Assembly: GCF_003337415.1 (NCBI RefSeq)
Contig: NZ_QPJT01000025.1
Span: 10,102 to 60,326 of the forward strand
Reading direction: 5' to 3'
Length of the DNA: 50,225 nucleotides
Origin: Anaerobacterium chartisolvens
Lineage (GTDB): Bacteria > Bacillota > Clostridia > Acetivibrionales > DSM-27016
The notes beneath the pieces were generated by a model. It was not told where the DNA came from and made no database searches. It saw nothing but the letters and a program-made list of their open reading frames with translations. This document shows, piece after piece, positions 40,904-50,225 of this stretch. Positions within the stretch are counted from its first letter, which is position 1, and every line of letters starts with the position of its first letter. A program made the position numbers and the translations under genes.

Positions 40904-42007
40904 GTGAGTTTCATAACGAATGAGGGTGAATATGGTTCTATGGCGGGCAATAATTATATAATGCGAAAGCGTACCGAAAAAATCAGGATTGGGGATTTGC
41001 ATATAGGAGGGGATGCTCCCGTAAGCATACAGTCGATGACTAACACCGATACCAGAGACAGCAGGGCTACGATAGATCAAATAAAGAGGCTGGAGGAGGC
41101 GGGCTGTGACATTGTAAGGGTTGCAGTGCCTGACAATGAAGCGGCCGTGGCTATTCGGGAAATAAAAAGAGGGATACGGATTCCTCTTGTGGCGGATATA
41201 CACTTTGACTACAGGCTTGCCTTAGAAAGCATAGAAAGCGGTGCGGATAAAATAAGGCTGAATCCCGGAAACATAGGCGGCAGCGAAAGGGTAAGAGCTG
41301 TGGTTGAGAAGGCCCGGGAAAGGGAAATTCCCATACGCATAGGTGTCAATTCGGGATCTGTAGAAAGGCATATAACAGAAAAGTACGGCGGGGTTACACC
41401 GCAGGGAATGGTTGAGAGTGCCATTGGACACGCGGCAATACTTGAGGCTTTGGGCTTTTATGACATTCTTTTTTCAATAAAGGCGTCTAGTGTTCCTGTT
41501 ACAATTGCCGCATACAGGCTGATGTCGGAGAGATCACAGTACCCGCTTCATATAGGTGTTACCGAGGCGGGTACTGTGTACAGGGGAACCATAAAATCCT
41601 CTGTGGGCTTAGGATGTCTTCTTGCCGAGGGGATAGGAGATACAGTGAGGGTGTCCCTCACGGGGGACCCTGTTCAGGAGATTCATGTGGCAAAGGAAAT
41701 ATTAAAGAGCCTTGGTATAAGGCGGGGAGGTATTGAGTTTATCTCATGCCCCACCTGCGGACGCTGCCGCATTGATCTCATAAGCATAGCAAATGAGGTT
41801 GAAGAAAGGCTTCAATACATAGACAGGGATGTGAAGGTGGCAATTATGGGATGTGCCGTTAACGGACCGGGCGAGGCGAGAGAGGCCGATATAGGTATTG
41901 CGGGAGGGGACGGAGAGGCGCTGCTGTTTAAAAAGGGGACGATTGTGAGAAAAATTCCACGCGAAAGAATTGTGGAGGAGCTTATTTCAGAGATAGAGAA
42001 GCTGTAA
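40904..42007 (+). CDS. ispG: (E)-4-hydroxy-3-methylbut-2-enyl-diphosphate synthase
   Basis: 367 residues from GTG 40904 (AAGGGGTTAGG upstream); ATG 40940 is a plausible alternative start since the family usually begins close to [16 protein letters not shown]. Features: [49 protein letters not shown], and the [4Fe-4S] ligands in [12 protein letters not shown] plus [20 protein letters not shown] with the later Glu. It converts MEcPP to HMBPP in the MEP pathway. Confidence 0.96.
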   Translation: MSFITNEGEYGSMAGNNYIMRKRTEKIRIGDLHIGGDAPVSIQSMTNTDTRDSRATIDQIKRLEEAGCDIVRVAVPDNEAAVAIREIKRGIRIPLVADIHFDYRLALESIESGADKIRLNPGNIGGSERVRAVVEKAREREIPIRIGVNSGSVERHITEKYGGVTPQGMVESAIGHAAILEALGFYDILFSIKASSVPVTIAAYRLMSERSQYPLHIGVTEAGTVYRGTIKSSVGLGCLLAEGIGDTVRVSLTGDPVQEIHVAKEILKSLGIRRGGIEFISCPTCGRCRIDLISIANEVEERLQYIDRDVKVAIMGCAVNGPGEAREADIGIAGGDGEALLFKKGTIVRKIPRERIVEELISEIEKL

Positions 42008-42039
42008 AAAAGCATTCGACGGAAAGGGTATGAGGGATT

Positions 42040-45000
42040 GTGCAAAATGCGGTAGCGGAGGAAAAGGGCTTTATAGATTTATTTCCTGAAATTCTTGGTT
42101 CGGTGGCGAAAGCAGATGCAGAAGCATCTGAGCTTTTCAGAAATGTAAAAATTCTAAGCATAAATGTATATAAAAAATCCAGAAGGCTTGAGATTAATAT
42201 ATTGTCGGACAGGCTTATCCCTGCGGAGCTTCTGACCGGCACGGAGGAATGCATTGTTAAGCGTTTTAATGCAGATTCGGTGTCTATAAGGCCTAAGTTT
42301 GACGTAGGCATGACAATAGAGGAAATATTGCGGCAATATTGGGATAGCATTCTTTTTTATGTCAACAAAAGAGTGGCAATAAGCAGGGGAATACTTCATG
42401 GCTGCAAATGGGAGCTTGATGGAAAGAAGCTTGTTGTGAGCATAAAAACACAGGGCTCCCAGATACTTAAGTCAAAAGCCTGTGACAGCCTGATGGAAAG
42501 CATGATTGACCACCTTTTTTCGTGCAGGCTTAAGGTGGAATTTTTAGATTGCCGGACAGACTGTGCCACAAATGATGAATACATTAAAAAGAAGAGGGCT
42601 GAGGAATCGGTTGTAATAAATATGGCAATGGCAGGCATCGGGACTTCGGGCGGTTCGGAGGATTCCAAAAGGCAGCAGGGAAAAAGGAGCTCCTCTGCTT
42701 CGGCAAGCGGTGCTAATGTAATACTCGGGAAGGGCTTTGGAGACGCGGTAATGAAAATGTCTGAGGTAACGGAGGAATCAGGAAAAACTGCCATCGCCGG
42801 AGACGTTTTCAGGGTTGAGTTTCGGGAAATAAGGGGAGAAAGGTATATATGCACCTTTGACATAACGGATTATACAAGCTCTTTAACCGGAAAGTTTTTT
42901 ATCGAAAAGGGAGATATAGATATTTTCCGAGAGAATGTCAAGGAGGGCATATCGGTAAAAGTCAGAGGAGAAGCGCAGTATGACAAATTTTCAAAAGAGC
43001 TTGCCATTATGGTATCCGATATAGTACAGGTTGAAAAGGAATTAAAAATGGATACCGCAGAGGTGAAGAGAGTTGAGCTTCACCTTCATACTCAAATGAG
43101 CGCAATGGATGGAGTGACACCTGTAAAGGAGCTGGTAAAGAGGGCGGCATTATGGGGCCATAAGGCTGTGGCAATTACCGATCATGGCGTTGTGCAGGCA
43201 TATCCTGATGCCTTTGACGCGGCTAAGAAAAATAAGATAAAAATATTATACGGAGTGGAATGCTATATGCTTGACGACAGCGTCCCTGTGGTTTATAACG
43301 CCAAGGGGCAGGGCGTTGACGCAGAGTTTACGGTGTTTGATCTGGAAACCACCGGCTTAAATGCCGAAAGGGACGGCATAACGGAAATAGGAGCCGTTAA
43401 AATAAAAAACGGAGAGATAACCGAAAGCTTCAGCACCTTTATAAACCCTGGAATTCCAATTCCCGGCTTCATAACCAAGCTTACGGGAATTACCGATGAC
43501 ATGGTGCGGGATGCCCCGGCAATAGAAAACGCGCTGCCGGAGTTTATGGAGTTTATAGGCGATTCGGTGCTGGTAGCGCACAACGCCTCTTTTGACATGG
43601 GTTTTATAAGGCACTCTGCGCGAAGCCTCGGAAAAGTCATAGACAACTCTGTTATAGATACCCTGCAGCTTTGCAGGAATATGTTCCCAGGGCTTGGAAG
43701 GTATAAGCTCAATAATGTCGCAAAGCATCTGGGGATAAGTCTGGAAAATCATCACAGGGCGGTAGACGATTCGAGGGCAACCGCCGGAATATTTGTCAAA
43801 TGCCTGCAAATACTTAAGGCTAAGGGAGTGGCCACTGTTAATGAAATAGAAAATGCCTTTGATAAAAATGAGGATTTTAAAAAGGCCGCGTCCTACCATG
43901 CGGTAATTCTTGCAAAAAATTATACCGGGCTTAAAAACCTGTACAGGATAATATCCGAATCTCATCTTAAGTATTACTATAAAAGGCCGCGCGTGCCTAA
44001 AAAGCTTTTTATGAATTACCGTGACGGGCTGATATTAGGAACCGCGTGTGAGGCGGGAGAGCTTTATACCGCAATATTGGAGAACAAGGGCGATGAAGTG
44101 ATAAACAAGATTGTCAGCTTTTATGATTATCTTGAAATACAGCCTCTGGGAAATAACCAGTTTATGATAAATAACGGAAAGGTGGCAAGCCAGGAGGATC
44201 TCAAAAACATAAACAGGAAGATTGTAGCTCTGGGGGAGAGGTTTAAAAAGCCTGTGGTGGCTACCTGCGACGTACACTTTATGGACCCTAAGGATGAAGC
44301 CTTCAGGCGTATACTGATGGCGGGCAAGGGCTTCAGCGATGCCGATAATCAAGCCCCCCTGCATTTTCGGACGACGGAGGAGATGCTGGAGGAGTTTTCA
44401 TATCTCGGGAGTGAAAAGGCATATGAGGTGGTGGTTAAAAACACCAACCTTATTGCCGATCAAATAGAAGAAATTGCTCCTGTGCCCTCGGGTACGTTTC
44501 CCCCTAAAATGGAGGGGGCAGAGGAGGAAATAAAGAGCCTTGCAGAAAAAACGGCCAAGGAGATATACGGCGTTCCGCTTCCCGAGGTGGTGGAGCAGAG
44601 GCTTGAAAAGGAGCTTAATTCAATAATAAAGAACGGCTTTGCCGTCATGTACTTAATAGCCCAGAAGCTGGTGCACAAGTCGCTCGGTGACGGGTATCTG
44701 GTAGGCTCAAGGGGGTCGGTCGGGTCATCCTTTGTAGCCAATATGGCGGGCATTACAGAGGTTAATTCCTTGCAGCCCCATTATGTCTGCCCCCAGTGCA
44801 AGTATTCCGAGTTTATACTTGACGGAAGCGTTGAATGCGGGTTTGACCTCCCCGACAAAAGCTGCCCCAAATGCAGAGGAGAGTTAAAGAAGGACGGCTA
44901 TGACATACCCTTTGAGACCTTTTTGGGCTTTGACGGAGATAAGGAGCCCGATATAGACTTGAACTTTTCGGGGGAATACCAGCCGGTTGCCCACAAATAC

Positions 45001-46368
45001 ACAGAGGAGCTTTTCGGAGAAGGGCATGTGTTCAGAGCGGGAACCATAGCGTCGGTTGCCGACAAGACGGCTTACGGGTATGTTAAGAATTATCTGGACG
45101 AAAGGGGAATAGTAGTTACCAGTGCCGAAATGAACAGGCTGGTAAAGGGGTGTACCGGCATTAAGAGGACTACGGGACAGCATCCCGGAGGGATTATGAT
45201 AGTTCCGCAGGACAAGGAAATATTCGATTTCTCTCCTATACAGCGTCCTGCCGACGACACCCAGTCCAATACAATAACAACGCACTTTGACTACCATTTT
45301 CTCCACGGCAGCATACTTAAGCTGGACATACTGGGGCATGACGATCCTACCGCCATAAGAATGCTTGAGGATTTGACGGGGGTTGACGCAAAGAGCATTC
45401 CCATAGGTGAAAAAAGCACTATGGGCATTTTCAGCAGTACCGGGCCTATCGGTGTTGTGCCGGAGGACATTAACAGCCAGACAGGCACCTTTGCCATACC
45501 TGAATTCGGGACAAAATTTGTAAGGCAAATGCTTGTAGATACAAAGCCCATGACCTTTTCAGAGCTTATAAGAATATCAGGCCTTTCCCATGGCACCGAC
45601 GTATGGCTGAACAATGCACAGGAGCTTATAAAGAACGGCACTGCCGTGCTTTCGCAGGCGATATGCTGCAGAGACGACATAATGATATATTTAATACACA
45701 AGGGGCTGGAGCCAAAAACAGCCTTTAAAATAATGGAGGATGTGAGAAAGGGAAAGGGGCTGAAGGAGGAATACAGGCAGGCCATGCAGCAAAACAATGT
45801 GCCGGGCTGGTATATAGACTCGTGCAATAAAATAAAGTACATGTTTCCTAAGGCCCATGCCGCAGCATATGTAATGATGGCGTTCAGGATTGCGTGGTTT
45901 AAGGTGCATTACCCCGAGGCGTTCTATGTAACGTATTTTACCGTAAGGGCGGATGATTTTGACGCACAGCTCATGACTCACGGACAGGATATGGTAAGGA
46001 ATAAAATAAGGGAGCTGGAGCAGAAGGGAAACAATATTACCCAGAAGGAGAAAAATGTTTTAACCATACTTGAGGTAGCCAATGAAATGTATGCAAGGCA
46101 AATAAAATTTCTTCCGGTTGACCTTTATAAGTCCGATCCCGTAAAATTTAAAATTGAAGAAAAGGGGATAAGGCCGCCTTTAAATGCGCTTCAGGGCCTG
46201 GGGGGAGCGGCTGCGCAAAACATAGCCGAGGCTAGGGGCGAGGGTGAGTTTTTATCTGTTGACGACCTGCGCGTAAGAGCCAAAATAAGCAAGTCGGTCA
46301 TAGAGATACTGCAGCAGCACGGATGCCTTGAGGGGATGCCCGAAAGCAACCAGCTAAGCTTGTTTTGA
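42040..46368 (+). CDS. polC: DNA polymerase III alpha subunit, PolC type
   Basis: 1442 residues from GTG 42040 (GGAAAGGGTATGAGG upstream). Domain order is PolC-specific: N-terminal domain, OB fold (about 245 to 330), PHP domain starting HLHTQMSAMDGVTP near 348, and a DEDDh proofreading exonuclease inserted in it (VFDLETTGLNAERDGITEIG near 432; VLVAHNASFDMGFIRH; HHRAVDDSRATAGIF). The polymerase part follows, with zinc-binding CPQCKYSEF...CPKC and the catalytic Asp pair in EPDIDLNFSGEY near 970. It ends ESNQLSLF, a beta-clamp-binding-like tail. Length is normal (1430 to 1450). Replicative polymerase of low-GC Gram-positives. Confidence 0.97.
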   Translation: MQNAVAEEKGFIDLFPEILGSVAKADAEASELFRNVKILSINVYKKSRRLEINILSDRLIPAELLTGTEECIVKRFNADSVSIRPKFDVGMTIEEILRQYWDSILFYVNKRVAISRGILHGCKWELDGKKLVVSIKTQGSQILKSKACDSLMESMIDHLFSCRLKVEFLDCRTDCATNDEYIKKKRAEESVVINMAMAGIGTSGGSEDSKRQQGKRSSSASASGANVILGKGFGDAVMKMSEVTEESGKTAIAGDVFRVEFREIRGERYICTFDITDYTSSLTGKFFIEKGDIDIFRENVKEGISVKVRGEAQYDKFSKELAIMVSDIVQVEKELKMDTAEVKRVELHLHTQMSAMDGVTPVKELVKRAALWGHKAVAITDHGVVQAYPDAFDAAKKNKIKILYGVECYMLDDSVPVVYNAKGQGVDAEFTVFDLETTGLNAERDGITEIGAVKIKNGEITESFSTFINPGIPIPGFITKLTGITDDMVRDAPAIENALPEFMEFIGDSVLVAHNASFDMGFIRHSARSLGKVIDNSVIDTLQLCRNMFPGLGRYKLNNVAKHLGISLENHHRAVDDSRATAGIFVKCLQILKAKGVATVNEIENAFDKNEDFKKAASYHAVILAKNYTGLKNLYRIISESHLKYYYKRPRVPKKLFMNYRDGLILGTACEAGELYTAILENKGDEVINKIVSFYDYLEIQPLGNNQFMINNGKVASQEDLKNINRKIVALGERFKKPVVATCDVHFMDPKDEAFRRILMAGKGFSDADNQAPLHFRTTEEMLEEFSYLGSEKAYEVVVKNTNLIADQIEEIAPVPSGTFPPKMEGAEEEIKSLAEKTAKEIYGVPLPEVVEQRLEKELNSIIKNGFAVMYLIAQKLVHKSLGDGYLVGSRGSVGSSFVANMAGITEVNSLQPHYVCPQCKYSEFILDGSVECGFDLPDKSCPKCRGELKKDGYDIPFETFLGFDGDKEPDIDLNFSGEYQPVAHKYTEELFGEGHVFRAGTIASVADKTAYGYVKNYLDERGIVVTSAEMNRLVKGCTGIKRTTGQHPGGIMIVPQDKEIFDFSPIQRPADDTQSNTITTHFDYHFLHGSILKLDILGHDDPTAIRMLEDLTGVDAKSIPIGEKSTMGIFSSTGPIGVVPEDINSQTGTFAIPEFGTKFVRQMLVDTKPMTFSELIRISGLSHGTDVWLNNAQELIKNGTAVLSQAICCRDDIMIYLIHKGLEPKTAFKIMEDVRKGKGLKEEYRQAMQQNNVPGWYIDSCNKIKYMFPKAHAAAYVMMAFRIAWFKVHYPEAFYVTYFTVRADDFDAQLMTHGQDMVRNKIRELEQKGNNITQKEKNVLTILEVANEMYARQIKFLPVDLYKSDPVKFKIEEKGIRPPLNALQGLGGAAAQNIAEARGEGEFLSVDDLRVRAKISKSVIEILQQHGCLEGMPESNQLSLF

Positions 46369-46407
46369 AGTAAAAATATAAAAATATAAATAAATGTAAT
46401 ATTCTTA

Positions 46408-46436
46408 TTGATAATTACAAATAATAGTGATATAAT
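46408..46436 (+). promoter_or_regulatory. Promoter of the rimP-nusA-infB operon
   Basis: TTGATA, 17 bp, TATAAT, an almost perfect vegetative promoter in the 242-bp gap after polC. Confidence 0.8.
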
Positions 46437-46473
46437 ACTACTGGACTTTAAGAAAATATATTTTTCTAAATGT

Positions 46474-46498
46474 AAAGAGTGGGCACATCCCACTCTTT
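46474..46498 (+). ncRNA. Conserved-type leader hairpin upstream of rimP
   Basis: AAAGAGTGGG-CACAT-CCCACTCTTT is a perfect 10-bp stem just after the promoter. A very similar hairpin precedes rimP (ylxS) in many Firmicutes, as I recall. Role unknown; perhaps NusA-linked autoregulation or RNA stability. The rest of the gap up to 46610 shows no clear feature apart from the ribosome binding site AAGGAGG. Confidence 0.55.
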
Positions 46499-46610
46499 CG
46501 TATTGTTGCCGCAATTGTAGCCAGAGAATTGGCATTTGGCCGATATTTAAGCATACCGGGCTTTTTACAAGGGCGCACAATGCGAAGGGCTGTTTTTTTA
46601 AGGAGGATGC

Positions 46611-47075
46611 ATGGCTAAAAAGAAGATTGAGGAAATAGTTACAGAGCTTGTGACGCCTATTGTGGAGAAGCTATCATATGAGCTGGTTGATGTTGAGTTT
46701 GTTAAGGAGGGTGCCAACTGGTACCTTCGTGTATACATAGATAAGCCGGAAGGCATAGGTATTGACGATTGCCAGGCTGTAAGCGAGGAACTGAGCGACA
46801 GGCTGGATGAAACAGACCCTATTGTTCAGAGCTATTTTTTAGAGGTGTCATCTCCAGGTCTGGAAAGGCCTCTTAAAAAACCAGGTGACTTTGAAAAGTA
46901 CAAGGGGGAGCTGGTTGAGGTGAGCCTGTACAGTCCTTTAAACGGAAAGAAGACATATGAGGGAGTTCTTTTGGGACTGAAGGACGGCAGGATTTGTATA
47001 AATCAGGAAAAGGCAGGGGATTTGGAGTTTGACACAAAGGAAGTATCAATAGTGAAGAGGGTTATTAAGTTTTAA
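46611..47075 (+). CDS. rimP: Ribosome maturation factor RimP
   Basis: 154 residues, ATG behind TTAAGGAGGATGC. Family features: LVTPIVEKLSYELVDVEFVK, NWYLRVYIDKPEGIGIDDCQ, AVSEELSDRLDETDPI, YFLEVSSPGLERPLKKPGDF, then the SH3-like C-domain. Acts in 30S maturation around S12/S5 binding. First gene of the transcription/translation operon with nusA and infB. Confidence 0.95.
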   Translation: MAKKKIEEIVTELVTPIVEKLSYELVDVEFVKEGANWYLRVYIDKPEGIGIDDCQAVSEELSDRLDETDPIVQSYFLEVSSPGLERPLKKPGDFEKYKGELVEVSLYSPLNGKKTYEGVLLGLKDGRICINQEKAGDLEFDTKEVSIVKRVIKF

Positions 47076-47126
47076 TGCTTTTAGTGTTAGAAGCTCTATT
47101 ATTTAAAAGGAGGCAGTGAGAGCAAA

Positions 47127-48347
47127 ATGGGTGCTGAGTTAATACATGCTTTAGAGCAATTGGAGAGAGAAAAGGGAATTAATAAGGAGGTTTTGATAGA
47201 GGCTATTGAGGCTGCGCTTATATCTGCATATAAAAGGAATTTCAATTCTACTCAGAATGTAAAGATTGCTTTTAATACCGAGACGGGGGACGTAAGGGTT
47301 TACGCCTTGAAAAAGGTTACTGAAAGGCCGATGAACGATCTCCTCGAAATTTCCGTCGAGGAGGCAAAAAAGATAAGCAAAAAGCTGGAAGAGGACGACA
47401 CCGCCGAGGTGGAGGTTACTCCCAGAAAATTCGGCAGGATTGCCGCGCAGACGGCAAAGCAGGTTGTAGTGCAAAGGATAAGGGAAGCGGAGAGAGGGAT
47501 TATATTTGACGAATATTACAGCAAGGAAAGTGATATTGTCACCGGCATAATACAGAGGATTGAAAAGAAGAATGTTATAATAGACCTTGGTAAAACAGAG
47601 GCTGTATTGCCTCCTGCCGAGCAGACTCCCGGCGAGGAGTATAAATTTAACTCCAGAATAAAGGTTTATGTCATTGAGGTAAAGAAAACCACCAAGGGGC
47701 CTCAGATAGTGCTTTCAAGAACTCATCCCGGCTTGGTCAAGAGGCTGTTTGAGCTGGAGGTGCCGGAGATTCACGACGGCACGGTGGAGATCAAGGGAAT
47801 AGCGAGAGAGCCCGGCTCCAGAACTAAAATAGCTGTTTTTTCAAGGGACGGCAATGTAGACCCGGTAGGTGCGTGCGTAGGACAAAAGGGAACGAGGGTT
47901 CAGGCTATTGTAGATGAGCTCCGGGGAGAAAAAATAGATATAATAAAATGGAGCAATAACCCCGAGGAGCTTATAGCGGCAAGCTTAAGCCCCGCAAAGG
48001 TGGTCAGGGTGGAGGCTAATGAGGATGAAAAGTCGGCAAAGGCTACTGTGCCCGATTACCAGCTTTCTCTTGCGATAGGAAAGGAAGGCCAGAATGCAAG
48101 GCTGGCTGCCAAGCTTACCGGCTGGAAAATAGACATTAAAAGTGAGTCCCAGCTCAGAGCATCTATTGAACAGCAGATGTTCAGCACCGGATTAAATTTC
48201 AGTGCAGACGATGACATTGACGATGAAGAAACTGATATCGAAGAAACCTATATCGATGAAGAGACTTATATTGATGAAGGAACCGATATCGAGGAAGAGA
48301 TTGGGAATGGCGAAGAAATTGATAAGGATGAATTTGACAGGCTGTAA
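47127..48347 (+). CDS. nusA: Transcription termination/antitermination factor NusA
   Basis: 406 residues, ATG behind AAAAGGAGGCAGTGAGAGCAAA. N-terminal RNAP-binding domain ([20 protein letters not shown]), S1 domain ([20 protein letters not shown]), and two KH domains ([60 protein letters not shown]). The C-terminal tail (about 360 to 406) is a run of acidic repeats of the [11 protein letters not shown] type, longer than in most Firmicutes and built of a degenerate 12 to 24-bp repeat. Confidence 0.97.
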   Translation: MGAELIHALEQLEREKGINKEVLIEAIEAALISAYKRNFNSTQNVKIAFNTETGDVRVYALKKVTERPMNDLLEISVEEAKKISKKLEEDDTAEVEVTPRKFGRIAAQTAKQVVVQRIREAERGIIFDEYYSKESDIVTGIIQRIEKKNVIIDLGKTEAVLPPAEQTPGEEYKFNSRIKVYVIEVKKTTKGPQIVLSRTHPGLVKRLFELEVPEIHDGTVEIKGIAREPGSRTKIAVFSRDGNVDPVGACVGQKGTRVQAIVDELRGEKIDIIKWSNNPEELIAASLSPAKVVRVEANEDEKSAKATVPDYQLSLAIGKEGQNARLAAKLTGWKIDIKSESQLRASIEQQMFSTGLNFSADDDIDDEETDIEETYIDEETYIDEGTDIEEEIGNGEEIDKDEFDRL

Positions 48348-48379
48348 GCCAATAGGGCAAAATGCCTTTAGAATAGGAC

Positions 48380-48664
48380 GTGGTTATCATTAAGCAAAGG
48401 AAAATACCTATGCGGATGTGCCTGGGATGCCAGGAGATGAAACCTAAAAAGGAGCTTATACGGATAGTTAAGAATAAGGAAAATGAGATAAGTGTAGATT
48501 TTACGGGAAAGAAGCCCGGAAGGGGAGCATATATGTGTAAAGAGCTTTCGTGCTTTGAGAAGGCAAGGAAGGCAAAAAGACTGGAAAAGGCATTTGAATG
48601 TGCCATAAGCCAGGAGATATATGAAACGCTTAAGAGTCAATTGGAGGAAGAGGATGGTAGATAA
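48380..48664 (+). CDS. rnpM: YlxR-family RNA-binding protein RnpM
   Basis: 94 residues from GTG 48380; an ATG at 48410 (AAAGGA upstream) would remove the conserved RKIPMR start, so the GTG is preferred. Hallmarks: RKIPMRMCLGCQEMKPKKEL, ISVDFTGKKPGRGAYMCKEL and a CF.KA motif. YlxR proteins modulate RNase P in Firmicutes (established for RnpM). Usual position between nusA and ylxQ. Confidence 0.93.
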   Translation: MVIIKQRKIPMRMCLGCQEMKPKKELIRIVKNKENEISVDFTGKKPGRGAYMCKELSCFEKARKAKRLEKAFECAISQEIYETLKSQLEEEDGR

Positions 48665-48980
48665 AATATACTCCTTTCTTGGTCTGGCAACAAAGGCTGG
48701 TAAGCTTCTGTCAGGCGAGGATGCGTGCGAGAGGGCCTTGAAATCCGAAAAGGCTTGTCTGATAATAGTTTCAGAGGAGGCTTCGGAAAATACAAAAAAG
48801 AAGTTTTCAGACTCGTGTGCGTATAAGGGTGTTGATATAAGATTTTTTGGACGTAAGGAATTGCTTGGAAGGTATATCGGAAAAGAAATGAGAGTGGTTA
48901 TTGCAATATTAGAAAGGGGTTTTGCCGGGCATTTAATGGAAATGATAGATGGTATGTACCTACAAAACGGGGGTGAATAG
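48654..48980 (+). CDS. L7Ae-family ribosomal-type protein YlxQ
   Basis: 108 residues from ATG 48654, overlapping the rnpM stop; GGAGGAAGAGG lies just upstream. The frame is open further upstream but [20 protein letters not shown] is the typical N-terminus. L7Ae/L30e fold with the kink-turn-binding pattern ([20 protein letters not shown], then [12 protein letters not shown]). Known as RplGB/YlxQ in Bacillus; a K-turn RNA binder of unknown role. Confidence 0.9.
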   Translation: MVDKIYSFLGLATKAGKLLSGEDACERALKSEKACLIIVSEEASENTKKKFSDSCAYKGVDIRFFGRKELLGRYIGKEMRVVIAILERGFAGHLMEMIDGMYLQNGGE

Positions 48981-48981
48981 T

Positions 48982-50225
48982 TTGGAAAAAGCTAGAGTAT
49001 ATGAACTTGCAAAAGAGTTGAACACTACCAGTAAAAGGTTGATGGAAAAGTTATCGGAAATTAATATAACCGTTAAAAATCACATGAGCCTTTTGGAGGA
49101 GAATGAACTTAAGGCACTATATAAACATATAGGTGTAATAAAGCATGATGATGGCAAAAAGGAAGCAGAGGACAGAAAGATTCCCCCTGCAAATTCTTCC
49201 AAATCCGATGTGAAAAAGGAAACAAAACATGCACCGAGAATAATAAGAACAACTGAAATAATTATTGACACAAAAGGTGATTCGGGAGAAGAGGTTAAAG
49301 TTTCCAATAAACCTGAGCATATGGCCAATAATGCAAAGAGGGACGGTCATGGAGAAAGCAAGGGCGGAGCGAGAAAGGGTCACAAGCCTGAAATGGTAAG
49401 AATAGCCGATTCCAATTCGGGACTGAGACCGGGATATATAAGAGATCCTAAGCCGGAATATTTAAAAGAGCCAAAGCCCTTTGCAAAGGCAGTGCAAAAA
49501 AGTGACGCGCCTAAGGAGCATCCGAAGCAGGAGCTGTATCATGAACCTCCCGACAGCGTAAAGGATTCTGATAAAAAGACCCATAAGGAAGAGCTTGGAA
49601 GAGGCTCTGCCGTACAGGAGCTAAAGCCGGCGGAAGCTATGAAGAAGGATGATAATAAGCCCGAGGATAAGATAAGTGAGGCGAAGCAGACAGAAATGAA
49701 AAGTGTACAATTGGGATTGGAAGAAAAAAAAGGAGAACAATTAAGCGGCTTCCATGCAGAGGGCAATGCAGATACGGCAAAGCCTGATGAGACTAATGAA
49801 AAAGCACCGCACAACGCGGAAGGCGAAGAAAAGCCTCATCCGAAGAGTCAGGGTGCGCCTGAACACAGAGCCCACAGAGACGGTAATCAGGCGGGAGGCT
49901 ATAACAGGCCGCAGGGAGATCGCCCGCAGGGGGGCTACAACAGGCCGCAGGGAGACCGCCCGCAGGGAGGCTATAACAGGCCGCAGGGAGACCGCCCGCA
50001 GGGAGGCTAGAACAGGCCGCAGGGAGACCGCCCGCAGGGAGGCTAGAACAGGCCGCAGGGAGACCGCCCGCAGGGAGGCTACAACAGGCCGCAGGGAGAC
50101 CGCCCGCAGGGAGGCTATAACAGGCCGCAGGGAGACCGCCCGCAGGGAGGCTATAACAGGCCGCAGGGAGACCGCCCGCAGGGAGGCTATAACAGGCCGC
50201 AGGGAGACCGCCCGCAGGGAGGCTA
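48982..50225 (+). CDS. infB: Translation initiation factor IF-2, N-terminal part, interrupted by two in-frame TAGs
   Basis: Starts at TTG 48982, 1 bp after the ylxQ stop, with GGGGGTGAATAG upstream. The N-terminus [20 protein letters not shown] is the IF2-N domain. It is followed by a low-complexity charged linker and, from about 49891, a 36-bp tandem array encoding [15 protein letters not shown] codons at 50008 and 50044 interrupt the frame, which is open again to the window end. The G domain lies beyond the window. IF-2 is essential, so either the stops are sequence/assembly errors, or the functional protein starts downstream as shorter IF2 forms do. Feature is 3'-partial. Confidence 0.85.
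49891..50225 (+). repeat. 36-bp tandem repeat array in infB
   Basis: About ten units whose Tyr codons fall at 49900, 49936, 49972, (TAG 50008), (TAG 50044), 50080, 50116, 50152, 50188 and 50224. Units are nearly identical; the array runs off the window. Confidence 0.92.

Noticed and set aside
50008-50046. TAG reassignment to an amino acid
   Set aside because: TAG terminates many convincing genes here (for example 2613, 10890, 15536), so a changed code is not supported.
49891-50225. CRISPR-like periodicity at the right edge
   Set aside because: The 36-bp period is continuous coding sequence of the IF-2 linker with no spacers.

Overview
The window looks like part of a chromosome of an anaerobic, Gram-positive Clostridia-type bacterium (class-level inference, no marker allows more). 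The right third has the order rpsB-tsf-pyrH-frr-uppS-cdsA-dxr-rseP-ispG-polC-rimP-nusA-rnpM-ylxQ-infB, which is typical of Clostridia. It includes a PolC-type replicative polymerase, strong AGGAGG-like ribosome binding sites and several TTG/GTG starts. No rRNA, tRNA, CRISPR array or transposase gene was recognised.

The left two thirds (1 to 33040) is most of an extracellular contractile injection system (eCIS, the Afp/PVC-like phage-tail relatives). A rightward operon (about 1 to 18895) encodes a repeat-swollen protein at the Pvc6-like position, a LysM baseplate protein, a gpD-like hub, a gpV-like spike, a gp25 wedge, two baseplate-J-like proteins and a tail protein I homologue. Cargo and accessory genes follow: a DUF4157 protein with a likely RNase toxin tip, a small CPCC cysteine-rich protein that may be its immunity protein, the AAA+ ATPase, a LanM-dehydratase-like (DUF4135-like) kinase-fold cargo candidate, and an unrecognised basic protein. 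Sheath and inner-tube genes are absent and presumably lie upstream of base 1.

A convergent leftward operon (33040 down to 18904) encodes a large eCIS-associated protein with an FFYGKLLT motif, a pseudokinase-like one-TM protein and a large membrane protein with a beta-propeller-like ectodomain, HAMP and degenerate class III cyclase domain. It continues with a membrane MORN-repeat protein, a secreted TolC-like protein, a secreted coiled-coil/stalk-domain protein, a DUF4255 cap protein, an unknown protein and a DUF4280 PAAR-like tip. The envelope and signalling genes sit inside the same transcription unit as structural eCIS genes, so they may anchor, sense for, or release the particle. This is inference.

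The eCIS region is rich in small repetitive elements: palindromic elements inserted in frame inside ORF1 (like Rickettsia palindromic elements), two 216-bp copies of one element with 32-bp terminal inverted repeats, and two further MITE-like elements. A solo end of one family lies upstream of dxr. The housekeeping operon begins from a clear promoter divergent from the eCIS leftward promoter. At the right edge infB carries a 36-bp tandem repeat array in which two of ten units contain an in-frame TAG.
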